This document shows, piece after piece, positions 22,527 to 32,019 of a stretch of DNA of 64,000 bases. The stretch is from Variovorax sp. J22P240. Lineage in GTDB: Bacteria > Pseudomonadota > Gammaproteobacteria > Burkholderiales > Burkholderiaceae_C. Position 1 is the stretch's first letter. Each line of letters opens with the position of its first letter. The notes below the pieces were generated by a model. That model was not told the origin of the DNA. It ran no database searches and saw only the letters and a program-made list of their open reading frames with translations. Location of the stretch: contig NZ_JASZYR010000009.1 in assembly GCF_030316855.1 (NCBI RefSeq), forward strand, positions 1 to 64,000. Reading direction: 5' to 3'. A program made the position numbers and the translations under genes.

Positions 22527-25445
22527 ATGTTGCTCGATTGCATAGGTAAAGCCGACGCGATGACGACACCGACGATGGACCACGCTGACAAGGAAGACTG
22601 GATTGCCGCGTTCGGTCCCTTCCGGCTGTCCGCGGCCGAGCGGCTCCTCGACAGGGACGGCGTGCCGGTGCGTCTCGGAGGACGCGCGCTGAGCCTGCTG
22701 ATCGCGCTTGTTGCTGCGGCCGGTCAAGTCATCGACAAGCGGAAGCTAATGGCACGAGCTTGGCCCGACGTCGTGGTCGATGAGGGCAGCCTTCGAGTCC
22801 ACATGGTCGCCTTGCGCAAGGCCCTGGGCGACGCCGCATCCGACGCCCGATACGTGACGAACGTCGCCGGCCAGGGCTATTGCTTCGTGGCGCCCGTCTC
22901 ATACGTGTCACGGAACCAATTGCTCGGGCAAGCTCCCGCGCGTCCGGAGCCGGCCGCGGGACTGCCGGCTTCGGCTGCACGTGTGGTGGGCCGTGACGAC
23001 ACCATTCGCGCGATCCAGGCGGAGTTGCGACAGAAGCGGTTTGTGACAGTGGTCGGTCCCGGAGGCATCGGCAAGACGACGGTCGCCGTCTCGACGGCGC
23101 ACGCGATGTTTCCGATTTTCGACGACGGCGCGTGCTTCATCGACTTGTGCACGGTCAATGACGCTACCCTGGTCCCCGGGACGCTCGCGGCGACACTGGG
23201 GCTCGTCGGTCACCTCGGCGACGCTCCGTCGGGAATCGTGAACTTCCTGCGCGACAAGCACATGCTGCTCGTTCTGGACAGCTGCGAGCACTTGATCGGC
23301 GCTGTAGCGGCGCTGGCCGATCGGATCTACATGGAAGCACCCCGGGTCCATATCCTCGCGACCAGCCGAGAGTCCCTGCGTGTCGAGGGCGAACGGGTGC
23401 ACCTGCTGCCGCCGCTCGCGTGTCCACCCGCTGGCGATTCGCTCGGTGCCGAAGAAGCCCTAGCCTACCCGGCGGTGCAACTTTTCGTGCAGCGGGCGGG
23501 GGTGAACGCCGGGCGTTTCAGACTCGGCGACGCCGACGCGCCAGCCGTGGCGAGGATCTGCCGGGAGCTCGACGGCATTGCGCTCGCCATCGAGCTGGCC
23601 GCCGGGCGCCTGGATGCCTACGGAGTCGAGGGGATCGCCGCCTTGCTCAACAAGAGCATCGCTGTGCTGTGGCATGGTCGCCGCACAGCTGTGCCGCGTC
23701 ACCAGACGATGAGCGCAGCTCTCGAATGGAGCTACAACTTGTTGACGGAGATCGAGCGCACGGTGCTACGCAGGCTTTCGGCATTCGTAGGAAACTTTTC
23801 GCTCGAAGCGGCCCAGTTCGTGGCGGGCGAGCCTGGTACAGACGATGCTGAAGTCGTCGAGGCCGTCGCGAACCTGGTGGCGAAGTCGTTGCTGACCAAC
23901 GAGGCCCGAGGAAAGGGCATGTGCTATCGCCTGCTGGACAGCACGCGGGTCTATGCCTTGCAAAGGCTGATCGAGTGCGGCGAGTCGACCGCGGTGGCGT
24001 CGCGACATGCGTCCTGGTTCCGGGGGGCGGTCGAGCGGCGCGCACTGCCGATATTCGCCACCGAGGCCGAAAGAACGCCCCTGCAGCCGACCGAACTGCT
24101 CGGCAACGTGCGCGCTGCGCTGGACTGGAGCCTTTCAGATGCCGGCGACATGGAAGTAGGCACCGCGCTGGCCGCCGCGGCGGCGCCGCTTTTCCTCGAG
24201 ATGTCGCTCCTGACCGAATGTCGTGGCTGGATGGAGAAGGCCATCGCCTCGCTGCCGGAGTCTGCGCGGGGGACGCGCCGTGAGATGGAACTGCAGGCCT
24301 CGCTCGGTCAGTCGCTCATGTTCACCCGCGGCAACAGCGAGGAGGTGCGGTGCGCGTTCTCGCACGGCCTCGAGATTGCCAAGGAACTCCAAGACTACGC
24401 CTACCAGTTGAGGCTGCTCGCCGGCCTCGGCACGTGCCTGCTTCGGATGGGCGATTTCAGGGGTTCGCTCGAGGCGGCACGGCACGCCGACGTGGTGGCA
24501 GGCGCCATGCGCGACCCTGTGGCGTCGGGAACGGTGGATTCGATGCTGGGCGTGGCGCTCGATCTGTCGGGGCAAATCGCCGACGCCGAGGTGCACTGGG
24601 AGGCCGCGCTGAAGGGCAGCAGCGAGGGCAATCGCATTCGCACGGCTCGCCTCGGTTTCGATCACCGCGTCCATGCGTTGTCCGGCCAGGCACGATGCCA
24701 CTGGCTTCGCGGTCGATGCGATCAGGCGGCTGTCCTGGCGCAGCACGCGATCGAGCAGGCCGAGTCGCTCGATCATCCCGTGACGCTTTGCATCGCGTTG
24801 ATTTGGGCCGGGTCCGTGTTTCTCTGGCGTGGCGATTGGTCGCGCGAGGAAAGAATCGCCGAGCGGCTGCATGCTCATGCCACCAAGCACTCGCTGTCGC
24901 CCTATGCGGCGGTCGCCATGGGGCTGCGCGGCGAGGTCGCGGTCCGGCACGCGAGGCCCGAGTTGGGTGTCGGGCTGTTGAGTGAGAGCTTGCGGGCCGT
25001 GCGGGCCGATCGCTACGATATGCGCACCGGTGTGTTCATCATCGCGCTGGCCGAAGGCCTCACCAAAATGGGGAAGCATTCCGAGGCCATGGCGGCCATC
25101 GAGGAAGCGATCTCGCTCATCGAACGCCATGGCGGCTACTCGAACATGCCCGAGGCGCTGCGCGTAAAAGGTGAGATCCTGGCGAGCGCCCCGGCCGCCG
25201 ACCTGCAATCGGCTGAGCAATGCCTTCTTGACGCCATCGACTTCGCACGCCGACAAGGGGCCTTGTCCTGGGAACTGCGCGCGTCAAACAGCCTCGCGGG
25301 CCTCTGGCTACGACAACGCCGGGTTGAGCCGGCGAGACGACTGCTTGCGCCAATCCACGGCCGCTTCTCCGAAGGTCACCGCACGGTCGACCTCATCACT
25401 GCGCGGGATCTCCTGACGACGCTGGGATCTCCCTTGACTTCCTGA
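22527..25445 (+). CDS. Large winged-helix/NB-ARC-like ATPase transcriptional regulator
   Basis: The 972-residue protein has an OmpR/PhoB-type winged helix (about residues 29-122; RAWPDVVVDEGSLRVHMVAL then YVTNVAGQGYCF). A STAND-type P-loop ATPase domain follows, with Walker A GPGGIGKT near residues 177-184, Walker B LLVLDSCEH and sensor ILATSRESLRV. The C-terminal half is helical and TPR-like, with an ALDWS motif at its start. Such proteins act as ATP-controlled transcription switches. AGGAGA before the ATG at 22527 sets the start. It is a paralog of the convergent gene at 25396-28422 and overlaps its 3' end by 50 bases. Confidence 0.9.
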   Translation: MLLDCIGKADAMTTPTMDHADKEDWIAAFGPFRLSAAERLLDRDGVPVRLGGRALSLLIALVAAAGQVIDKRKLMARAWPDVVVDEGSLRVHMVALRKALGDAASDARYVTNVAGQGYCFVAPVSYVSRNQLLGQAPARPEPAAGLPASAARVVGRDDTIRAIQAELRQKRFVTVVGPGGIGKTTVAVSTAHAMFPIFDDGACFIDLCTVNDATLVPGTLAATLGLVGHLGDAPSGIVNFLRDKHMLLVLDSCEHLIGAVAALADRIYMEAPRVHILATSRESLRVEGERVHLLPPLACPPAGDSLGAEEALAYPAVQLFVQRAGVNAGRFRLGDADAPAVARICRELDGIALAIELAAGRLDAYGVEGIAALLNKSIAVLWHGRRTAVPRHQTMSAALEWSYNLLTEIERTVLRRLSAFVGNFSLEAAQFVAGEPGTDDAEVVEAVANLVAKSLLTNEARGKGMCYRLLDSTRVYALQRLIECGESTAVASRHASWFRGAVERRALPIFATEAERTPLQPTELLGNVRAALDWSLSDAGDMEVGTALAAAAAPLFLEMSLLTECRGWMEKAIASLPESARGTRREMELQASLGQSLMFTRGNSEEVRCAFSHGLEIAKELQDYAYQLRLLAGLGTCLLRMGDFRGSLEAARHADVVAGAMRDPVASGTVDSMLGVALDLSGQIADAEVHWEAALKGSSEGNRIRTARLGFDHRVHALSGQARCHWLRGRCDQAAVLAQHAIEQAESLDHPVTLCIALIWAGSVFLWRGDWSREERIAERLHAHATKHSLSPYAAVAMGLRGEVAVRHARPELGVGLLSESLRAVRADRYDMRTGVFIIALAEGLTKMGKHSEAMAAIEEAISLIERHGGYSNMPEALRVKGEILASAPAADLQSAEQCLLDAIDFARRQGALSWELRASNSLAGLWLRQRRVEPARRLLAPIHGRFSEGHRTVDLITARDLLTTLGSPLTS

Positions 25446-28422
25446 TGCGTCGGGTGCGCGGACCCGGCGCCTCGGCCGACGGGGCCAACTCTTTCAGCAT
25501 GCGCGCGGCCGACTGCAGGTCCGGGGTCATGAAACCCTCGGTGAACGACTGATGGGCCGCGACGAGCACGCGATGAGCCTCGTCACGGTGGCCCTGGCTA
25601 GCGCGATGGCGCGCGAGCGTCATGGATGTTCGCAACTCCCAGCTCAGTGCGTGCTGGCGGCGCGCACAGTCGAGCGAGCGCGTCAGCGCGTCTTCCACGC
25701 ACGATGCGTCGGAGCCGGGCAGCCGCATCAAGGCCTCGGCACGCATCCGCAGCAATTCCGCGAACTCCGTTCCCTCGGCGCCACCGTCGGTTTCAGCAAT
25801 AGCGTCGTCGACGACGGTGAGAGCGTCGGCCGGCTGCCCCTGTCTCATGAGGCCATCCGCGAGTGCGCAGGCGGCCCGCGTGAAGAAGAGGAGCTGTCGA
25901 TGATCCCGCATGCTTTGCAAGGCGGTGCGCAACATCGCGATGCCGCGCTCCATTTCTCCAAGGTTCAGGAGCAACTCGCCTTCCAGGGCCTGGCCCGTCG
26001 AGTGGAACGAAGGCAGTGCGGGCCAGTTGGTGTGCTGCGTCAGCTGGGCGAAAGAACGCCGTGCCGATTCCCATTCGCCGCACCAGAGGAACACCGACGT
26101 GGGGTAGAGCAGCGAGAAGCACACGTCGAGCGGCCTGCCGAAAGTCTCTGCCTCGCTGATCGCCTCTCGCGCGACCTGCATCGCGCGGTCGGGGCATCCG
26201 CTGAGCCACAGCACGCGGCTGAAGGTCACCAGCGCCCGCACGCGATAGTCGAGCCCGAAGAGCTGCAGGTTCCGCGGCCCGGTGCGCCCGAAACCATCCT
26301 GGAAGAGCCGTCTCGCCGCTTGCTGATCGCCGATGAAATGCGCCGACGATCCACGCAGCCAGTCGGACATGACCATGAACGAGACATCTTCCGATGTGCG
26401 GGCGACCGCATCCAGCGTTTCAGCCACTTCGCGTGTGCCGAAGAAATCCCCAATCCGCAGGAGATAGATGTGCATTCCCACCATCCATCGCAGCCGGTGC
26501 GGGGCATGACCCAGGCGGTTGGCGATCTCGAGGCCGCGGGTGATGGCGTTGCGCAGGTCACTTCCATTGGATCGCGTCCACATCGACGCAATTGCTAGCG
26601 TTTCCTGCAGGATCATTTCCTTGCTGGTCCAGCGGTCTGCATCGTCCAGCATCGACAAGGCCGCCGTGGTCCACCGGTGGGCCTCGTTCAATAGGAGGAG
26701 CTGCATGAGGACTGGCGCCGCTGCGGCCGCGAGGTCAACACCCAGCGCCGTGCTCCGTGGGGTATTCGCCTGCTCGTTGAAGCACCAATCAAGCGCCGCC
26801 CGCACGTTGCCCAGGTGCTCGGCGAGTGCGAGGGCACGATCGTCGCGATGGGGGTCGATGCCGCCCCCGGAATCGAAGAGCCGCGTGAAATACGCTGCGT
26901 GACGTGCGGCGGTAGCCTCCAGTTCATTGCTCTCGTTGAGCTTTTCCAATGCGTAGGCACGGGTGGTCTCCAGGAGCCGGTAGCGCACCATGCGGTCGTT
27001 GGCCGCGACGGCGGACACCACCGACTTCGCCACGAGTTCGCCGACATCGATGACGACACTATCGTTGTCGAAGTCGCCTGAGGACGCTACCGCCTGTGCG
27101 GCTTCCAGCGTGAAGGTACCGACGAAGATGGACAGTCGTCGCAGCACCGCCCGCTCGCTGCCGGAAAGCAGATCGTGACTCCAATCGAGCGTGGCATGGA
27201 GCGTCTGGTGGCGCTGCGGCGCGGTGCGCCTACCGGGCCATTCCAGGCCGAAGCGGCTGTTCAGCAAGGTGTCGATGCCGTCGATGCCGTAGACGCCGAC
27301 ACGCCCCGCCGCGAATTCGATCGCGAGTGCGATTCCATCGAGCCGACTGCAGATGCTCGCCACGATAGGCGCGTCAGCGTCACTCAACTCGAACCGGGAA
27401 CCGGTGGCGGCGACGCACTCGATGAAGAGCTTGACGGCCGGGAAGGACTGGGCCGCGGTTGCATCTAGGCGGATGTCGGACGGCGGGTACTCGAGTGCGG
27501 GCAGCAGATAGGTGCACTCGCCATCGACCCGCAAAGCCTCACGACTGGTCGCGAGGATGTGTACCCCTGGCGCCTCGCGAAAGATCTGCTCGGACAGCGC
27601 CGCCGCCGCCCCTATCACGTGTTCGCAATTGTCAAGAACCAGGAGCATTCGCGCCCGCCGCAGCGATTCGCGCAACTCCGGCAGTGCGTCCTCGGCTCCG
27701 ATAGTGAGCCCGAGCGTCGAAGCGACCGTGGAGGCGACATGCGCGGGATTCGACAGGGTGCCCAAGTCCACAAAGCACACCGCATCGGCGAAAGATTCGC
27801 GCATGGCATGCGAGATGGCCACGGCGACCGTTGTCTTTCCCATCCCTCCAGGGCCGACGATCGTGAGGAATCGATGTGCAATCAGGTCGTGGGCGATGGC
27901 GCAACTCGCCTCGTCGCGCCCGACCATCCGGGTGAGCAGCGGTGGCAGCGTACGCATTTTGAAGGCGGCACCCTCGCGGGCGCCGGCCCGTACTGGAGAG
28001 GACGCGGGTTCGGACAGGTGCCAGCGTTGGACTGGTGCGACGAAGGAATAGCCTTGGCCTGCGACGTTCGCGATGTACCGGGCGCCGCCTTCGCCATCGC
28101 CCAGTGCCTTGCGCAGGCTGGCGACGTGTGTGCGCAGGCTGCCAGGGCCCACCTCGAGATGGCGCCAAACTCGTGCGATCAGGTCCCTGTGGCCGACGAT
28201 TTCGCCGGCATGCTCCACGAGCACGATCAGGATGTCGAGCGCGCGGCTGCTGAGCGGGAACGGGACGCCGTCCTTCTCGACGCGCCGCGCGGGGGGATCG
28301 AGGCGAAACGGCCCGAAGGAGACGCTCTGGGCACGAGATACGGCAGCGTTGATGGCGACGTTCCCCGGTCCATGGAGCGAGACAGGAGTCGGTGCGTCGC
28401 CCGCATTCGCGAAGGCATTCAT
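25396..28422 (-). CDS. Large winged-helix/NB-ARC-like ATPase transcriptional regulator (paralog)
   Basis: The 1008-residue protein has the same order as its neighbour: an OmpR-type winged helix at about residues 35-130 (RVWRHLEVGPGSLRTHVASL, YIANVAGQGYSFVAPV), a P-loop domain (GPGGMGKT, LLVLDNCEH, ILATSREALRV) and a C-terminal repeat-rich helical half with ALDW. The two clearly arose by duplication but have diverged substantially. GGAAGAAG precedes the ATG at 28422. It is followed upstream, on the same strand, by a TetR gene 60 bases away. Its stop lies inside the coding region of the convergent paralog. Confidence 0.9.
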   Translation of the reverse strand: MNAFANAGDAPTPVSLHGPGNVAINAAVSRAQSVSFGPFRLDPPARRVEKDGVPFPLSSRALDILIVLVEHAGEIVGHRDLIARVWRHLEVGPGSLRTHVASLRKALGDGEGGARYIANVAGQGYSFVAPVQRWHLSEPASSPVRAGAREGAAFKMRTLPPLLTRMVGRDEASCAIAHDLIAHRFLTIVGPGGMGKTTVAVAISHAMRESFADAVCFVDLGTLSNPAHVASTVASTLGLTIGAEDALPELRESLRRARMLLVLDNCEHVIGAAAALSEQIFREAPGVHILATSREALRVDGECTYLLPALEYPPSDIRLDATAAQSFPAVKLFIECVAATGSRFELSDADAPIVASICSRLDGIALAIEFAAGRVGVYGIDGIDTLLNSRFGLEWPGRRTAPQRHQTLHATLDWSHDLLSGSERAVLRRLSIFVGTFTLEAAQAVASSGDFDNDSVVIDVGELVAKSVVSAVAANDRMVRYRLLETTRAYALEKLNESNELEATAARHAAYFTRLFDSGGGIDPHRDDRALALAEHLGNVRAALDWCFNEQANTPRSTALGVDLAAAAAPVLMQLLLLNEAHRWTTAALSMLDDADRWTSKEMILQETLAIASMWTRSNGSDLRNAITRGLEIANRLGHAPHRLRWMVGMHIYLLRIGDFFGTREVAETLDAVARTSEDVSFMVMSDWLRGSSAHFIGDQQAARRLFQDGFGRTGPRNLQLFGLDYRVRALVTFSRVLWLSGCPDRAMQVAREAISEAETFGRPLDVCFSLLYPTSVFLWCGEWESARRSFAQLTQHTNWPALPSFHSTGQALEGELLLNLGEMERGIAMLRTALQSMRDHRQLLFFTRAACALADGLMRQGQPADALTVVDDAIAETDGGAEGTEFAELLRMRAEALMRLPGSDASCVEDALTRSLDCARRQHALSWELRTSMTLARHRASQGHRDEAHRVLVAAHQSFTEGFMTPDLQSAARMLKELAPSAEAPGPRTRRIRKSREIPASSGDPAQ

Positions 28423-28482
28423 GGTTCTTCTTCCTTCATCGGAGTGGCAGAGCGCCTGCCACATGCGAGCCTTTCCCGCGGA

Positions 28483-29100
28483 TCACGCGGAGCGGCCACC
28501 CATCACACCCTCGAAGACCTGACGCACCATCGTTTCTACGTAGGCCGTCGAGAGGTCGCTATAGGGAATCATCAGCCGGTAGTACACGGCGCCATAGATG
28601 GTGTCCACCAGCGCATCGGAGTCGATGCACGCCGACAACTCGCCATCGGCCTGCGCCTGCGCGATGACGGCGATGGCCTGCGCCCGGCGGGGCGCGAACC
28701 AGTTCTCTTGGAACGCCCGCTGCAACTGCGTGTCCGACTGTGCAGCGCCGAGGACGTGGCGCAGCAGATCGCCACGCGGGCCCTCGAATGAGGCAACCAA
28801 CTGCCGAACAGAGTCGGCGAAGGTCTCCTGTACAGAGGACTTTCGGCGGTAGCGGATCTTGGGACCGACGTCGGCCAGAAAGGCGTCCATCACGATGCTG
28901 GCCGCGTTGGGCCACCGGCGATAGATCGAGGTTTTCGCCACGCCGCTGTGGGCGGCAATGCGTTCGACCGTGGCGAACTGGGTGCCCTTTTCATAGGCCA
29001 GCGCCAAGGCGGCCGCACGCACCGCCCGCGTGGCGTCGTCGCTCCGCGGGCGGCCGGCGGGCGCCTGGGAACGGCCGGATGCTCGAGGGGAACTGGGCAT
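28483..29100 (-). CDS. TetR-family transcriptional regulator
   Basis: The 205-residue protein has the TetR HTH at about residues 20-70 (AALALAYEKGTQFATVERIA, HSGVAKTSIYRRWPNAASIV) and a C-terminal ligand domain with the RQLVASFEGPRGDLLRHVL region of the TetR_C group. A palindrome at 29152-29166 lies about 50 bases upstream and is a likely self-operator. The gene may be co-transcribed with the large regulator downstream. The ATG at 29100 is preferred over a start 26 codons upstream that would cover the palindrome. Confidence 0.9.
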   Translation of the reverse strand: MPSSPRASGRSQAPAGRPRSDDATRAVRAAALALAYEKGTQFATVERIAAHSGVAKTSIYRRWPNAASIVMDAFLADVGPKIRYRRKSSVQETFADSVRQLVASFEGPRGDLLRHVLGAAQSDTQLQRAFQENWFAPRRAQAIAVIAQAQADGELSACIDSDALVDTIYGAVYYRLMIPYSDLSTAYVETMVRQVFEGVMGGRSA

Positions 29101-29151
29101 GCGCTTCGAAGAAACAGGTTGGACGGCAAGCGATTGCTCGGAATTCGATAC

Positions 29152-29166
29152 GATACGTTCCGTATC
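29152..29166. promoter_or_regulatory. Palindromic operator-like site upstream of tetR
   Basis: GATACG (29152-29157) and CGTATC (29161-29166) form a perfect inverted repeat with a 3-base spacer. An extra GATAC half-site overlaps on the left. Size and position suit a TetR-family operator. Confidence 0.55.
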
Positions 29167-29179
29167 TTGACCTGTCAAA

Positions 29180-29536
29180 CCGGGCAGTGCTCAAGGCACT
29201 CTGGCGCCTTCGGCGATGAAGCTCCTGGCTGCACGAGGCCGCTGCCACGGTTGCCGTCAGTGACGACGGCGAATTCTTTCCAGGCAGCTTGTTCATCAGG
29301 TATTCCTTGGATTCAGACGAGTCCCTGAATCTAGGGTGCGCAATGAACGGTGAGTAGTGCCTCGCGTGGACATTCAGAAGTTACAGAGGGATCAACTGCG
29401 TGCGGCTATTGCCACACGGTTGCCTTTCTAGCCTCCTGTCAGGGCGCTGTTTCCCGAGACGGTCGCTTCTGAGGGAAGCGTGTACCGACTGGCGTCCGTT
29501 CGATTGGCCCGGACCCGAGGCGTCTTGCCTCTCGCC
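29180..29536. other. Intergenic stretch without a recognisable gene
   Basis: About 350 bases between the TetR promoter region and the 3' end of the Bug gene hold only short frames of no known family. No repeat or RNA gene was recognised. Confidence 0.45.
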
Positions 29537-30532
29537 CTATTGAGGCCGAAGGTTGATCTTCTGGGCAATGCTCCGGAAGCGCGCGGTCTGTTCCGTAAGA
29601 ACACGTTCGGCCTCTCCCAGACTCATCGCCACTCCCGGAACGGAGCCGGCCGCCAACTGCGCTTGTTGAAATTCCACGTCCATCAGGGCGGCGTTCAGCG
29701 CCGCGTTGAGGCGCAGCGCATGTTCAAGTTGAATCCTTCGATCCACGAACATGCCGCCCCATATCTCGTAGGTGAAGTCGCGAAAGCCCGGGCCCGCCGC
29801 TTCGGCGAAGGTCGGGACCTGGGCCAGCTGTTGTAGACGCCGGGTATCGGCAACGGCGTATGCGCGCAGCTTGCCTTGGGTGATCAGGTCGACCACATTG
29901 CCAGCAGACGGCAGGATCGACAAATCGAGGTGACCACCCATGAGATCCTGCACCATGGGAGCGACGCCCTTGTAGGGAACGTGCGTCATGACGACTCCCC
30001 AGTGCGATGCGAGGTCTTCCAATATCAAGTGATGGAGGGAGCCGGGACCGATGCTGCCGTAAGTCAGGCTTGGCCTTTGGCTGTCGCGCGCGCGCGCCGC
30101 GAGCTGTTCCAGGGATTGGGGTCCGAGGTGCTGACTGCCGACCAGAATCATGGGCGAGTGGCCTGTCACGCCAATGAGGCGAAGCTGTTCGGGCGTGTGC
30201 TTGACGGCCGACAGCGCAAGCGGCGCGAGGATCACCTCGCTGGGAGTGCCGAGAAGCATCGTGTAGCCGTCTGGTGGCGCCGACAAAAGCTTGTGAATGC
30301 CGATGGAGCCGCTGGCACCACCCACGTTGTCCACCACGAGCGGTTGGCCCAACGCGTCGCGCATTGGCGGTTCAAGCTGCCGCGCCTGCGCGTCAGCGGG
30401 GCCTCCTGCAGGGTAGGGGACGATCATGCTCAGCGGCCTGCCAGGGAATGTGCCGGCATGCACGCCGGTAACACTTAGCAGGGCGCTGCCGGCGAGCCCC
30501 AGGACATGACGACGACGCAGGCAAAGGGTCAT
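29537..30532 (-). CDS. Bug-family (TctC) extracytoplasmic solute-binding protein
   Basis: The 331-residue protein has a signal peptide with an arginine-rich start (LRRRHVLGLAGSALLSVTG, cleavage near VHAGTFP). It has the Bug motifs FPGRPLSMIVPYPAGGPAD, VVDNVGGASGSIG and VPYKGVAPMVQDLMGGHLDL. It binds an unknown, probably carboxylated, solute in the periplasm. No transporter membrane genes are adjacent, as is usual for the expanded Bug families of Burkholderiales. It is divergent from the alternative oxidase gene across 311 bases. Confidence 0.92.
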   Translation of the reverse strand: MTLCLRRRHVLGLAGSALLSVTGVHAGTFPGRPLSMIVPYPAGGPADAQARQLEPPMRDALGQPLVVDNVGGASGSIGIHKLLSAPPDGYTMLLGTPSEVILAPLALSAVKHTPEQLRLIGVTGHSPMILVGSQHLGPQSLEQLAARARDSQRPSLTYGSIGPGSLHHLILEDLASHWGVVMTHVPYKGVAPMVQDLMGGHLDLSILPSAGNVVDLITQGKLRAYAVADTRRLQQLAQVPTFAEAAGPGFRDFTYEIWGGMFVDRRIQLEHALRLNAALNAALMDVEFQQAQLAAGSVPGVAMSLGEAERVLTEQTARFRSIAQKINLRPQ

Positions 30533-30843
30533 GGCCGCAATCCAACAAGTCTTGGGAACAGGAGGCGAGTGCTATGCATTGTGTTCAGTCGTTTCTTTCC
30601 AATTTAACCGAATCCCGACAACAGCTTCGGGCAGTTGTCACGGCATCGGAGATCGGTGCTTCGCGTCGGTGCCTTCCAGGAAACACCAAGGTGAGACAGA
30701 TCGACCTTCCGACAAAGATCGGCACCTTCTAGCATTTGCTTCAGTGCGTCGCTTCCTGAGCAAAGGCGATACGAGACGCCTGGCGCACAGTCATCCAAAA
30801 ACGTCCGAAGCAGACGTCCAGCTTCGATTCCAGAAGGTCGTCC
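30533..30843. promoter_or_regulatory. Divergent intergenic region between the Bug and alternative oxidase genes
   Basis: The 311-base region should hold promoters for both genes. A single ATGCATT half-site at about 30574-30580 recalls half of an NsrR-type operator, but no second half-site is present. No sigma-54 type element with correct spacing was found. Confidence 0.35.
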
Positions 30844-31497
30844 ATGAACACGCAGCACAGCACTCCATCCGACAGCTACAAGCATCACAAGCCTCATGGC
30901 ATTTCGGATCGCCTGGCACTGGGCATTACGCTGACGCTTCGGCTCTTGGCCGACACCTTCTTCGCAAAGCGCTATGGAAACCGCGCGATCGTGTTGGAAA
31001 CCGTTGCTGCAGTGCCTGGCATGGTGGGCGGCATGCTGATCCACCTGAAGTGCCTGCGCTGGATGATCGACGATGAAGGCTGGATCCAGAAGCTGCTGAC
31101 GGAGGCCGAGAACGAGCGCATGCACCTGATGACGTTCCTGGAGATCGCAAAGCCCAACTGGTTCGAACGCATCGTGGTCCTGCTGACACAGGCCGTGTTC
31201 TGCGTGTGCTTCCTGGCGCTGTACGTGTGCTCGGCCCGTACGGCACACCGGCTGGTGGGTTATTTCGAGGAAGAGGCCGTGGTCAGCTACACGCTCTATT
31301 TGAAGGAGATCGACGAAGGCAGGGTCGAGAATGTCGTGGCCCCTGCACTCGCGATAGCGTATTGGGGCCTGGATCAGGACGCACGGCTGCGCGACGTGGT
31401 GTTGGCCGTCCGGGATGACGAGGCCGGGCACCGCGACGTCAACCATGCGATGGCGGATTCGCTCTGCAATCCGCAAGGTGCACACGAGGTGTTCTAG
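30844..31497 (+). CDS. aox: Alternative oxidase (diiron ubiquinol oxidase)
   Basis: The 217-residue protein carries all AOX diiron motifs in order: LETVAAVPG (E52), NERMHLMTF (E91, H94), FEEEAVVSYT (E142-144) and RDDEAGHRDVNH (E193, H196). Hydrophobic helices around 105-130 suit interfacial membrane attachment. AOX oxidises ubiquinol with oxygen without proton pumping and resists cyanide and nitric oxide. AGAAGG precedes the ATG. It is followed by the DUF3565-DUF1971, truncated haemoglobin and cupin genes on the same strand with short gaps, an NO/nitrite-stress-like neighbourhood. Bacterial AOX is sporadic, so horizontal acquisition is plausible. Confidence 0.93.
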   Translation: MNTQHSTPSDSYKHHKPHGISDRLALGITLTLRLLADTFFAKRYGNRAIVLETVAAVPGMVGGMLIHLKCLRWMIDDEGWIQKLLTEAENERMHLMTFLEIAKPNWFERIVVLLTQAVFCVCFLALYVCSARTAHRLVGYFEEEAVVSYTLYLKEIDEGRVENVVAPALAIAYWGLDQDARLRDVVLAVRDDEAGHRDVNHAMADSLCNPQGAHEVF

Positions 31498-31528
31498 GGA
31501 CTGCGCCGCATACATACCGGAGCTGGAA

Positions 31529-31993
31529 ATGCAACGTTCCATCGTTGACTTCGTGCAGGACGAGGTGTTCGACTGGGTCGCCTTACTGGACTGCGGGCAT
31601 CGCCAGCACGTCCGGCACAACCCGCCGCTGGTGTTCCGCCCCTGGGTATTGAGCGAAGAAGGCAGAACAAGCCAGATCGGCGCCCACTTGCAGTGCCTGC
31701 GGTGCGAAAGGTTCGAATTGCCTGAGCACTACAAGCCCTACAGGGCCAGTCCGGTTTTCACGGAGGACTCTGTTCCCGCCGCATTGCGCAAGGATCACTC
31801 GACCCGAGGCAGCGTTTGGGGAAGGATCCACGTCCTGGAAGGGCGATTGCGCTACGTCGTCGACATCTGGAGCACGGACGTGACGCTCACGCCGGAGGCC
31901 CCAGGCATCGTGGTTCCGGATGTGCTGCACCGCGTGGAGCCGATGGGACCGGTCCGGTTCTTCGTCGAGTTTTATGCTGCACTTGATACGTGA
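31529..31993 (+). CDS. DUF3565-DUF1971 fusion protein
   Basis: The 154-residue protein has two parts. Residues 1-62 are DUF3565-like, with an N-terminal QRSIVDFVQDEVFDWVALLD, then CGH and CLRC pairs that may bind zinc, and HVRHNPPL. Residues 66-152 are DUF1971-like (YKPYRASPVFTEDSVPAALR, HSTRGSVWGRIHVLEG, GPVRFFVEFYAA), a cupin-fold family that includes YeaR/TehB-associated proteins linked to nitrate, nitrite and tellurite response. GGAG lies six bases before ATG 31529. It starts 31 bases after the AOX stop. Confidence 0.85.
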   Translation: MQRSIVDFVQDEVFDWVALLDCGHRQHVRHNPPLVFRPWVLSEEGRTSQIGAHLQCLRCERFELPEHYKPYRASPVFTEDSVPAALRKDHSTRGSVWGRIHVLEGRLRYVVDIWSTDVTLTPEAPGIVVPDVLHRVEPMGPVRFFVEFYAALDT

Positions 31994-32019
31994 CGCACGC
32001 AACGCAAACCAGGCCTTTC

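Noticed and set aside
24135-25256. A 373-codon minus-strand open frame
   Set aside because: It is antisense to the C-terminal half of the large regulator and shows no recognisable domain.
30574-30580. NsrR operator upstream of the alternative oxidase
   Set aside because: Only one ATGCATT half-site is present; the second half expected at fixed spacing is missing.
30700-30760. Sigma-54 promoter upstream of the alternative oxidase
   Set aside because: GG and GC doublets occur but the spacing differs from the required -24/-12 arrangement.
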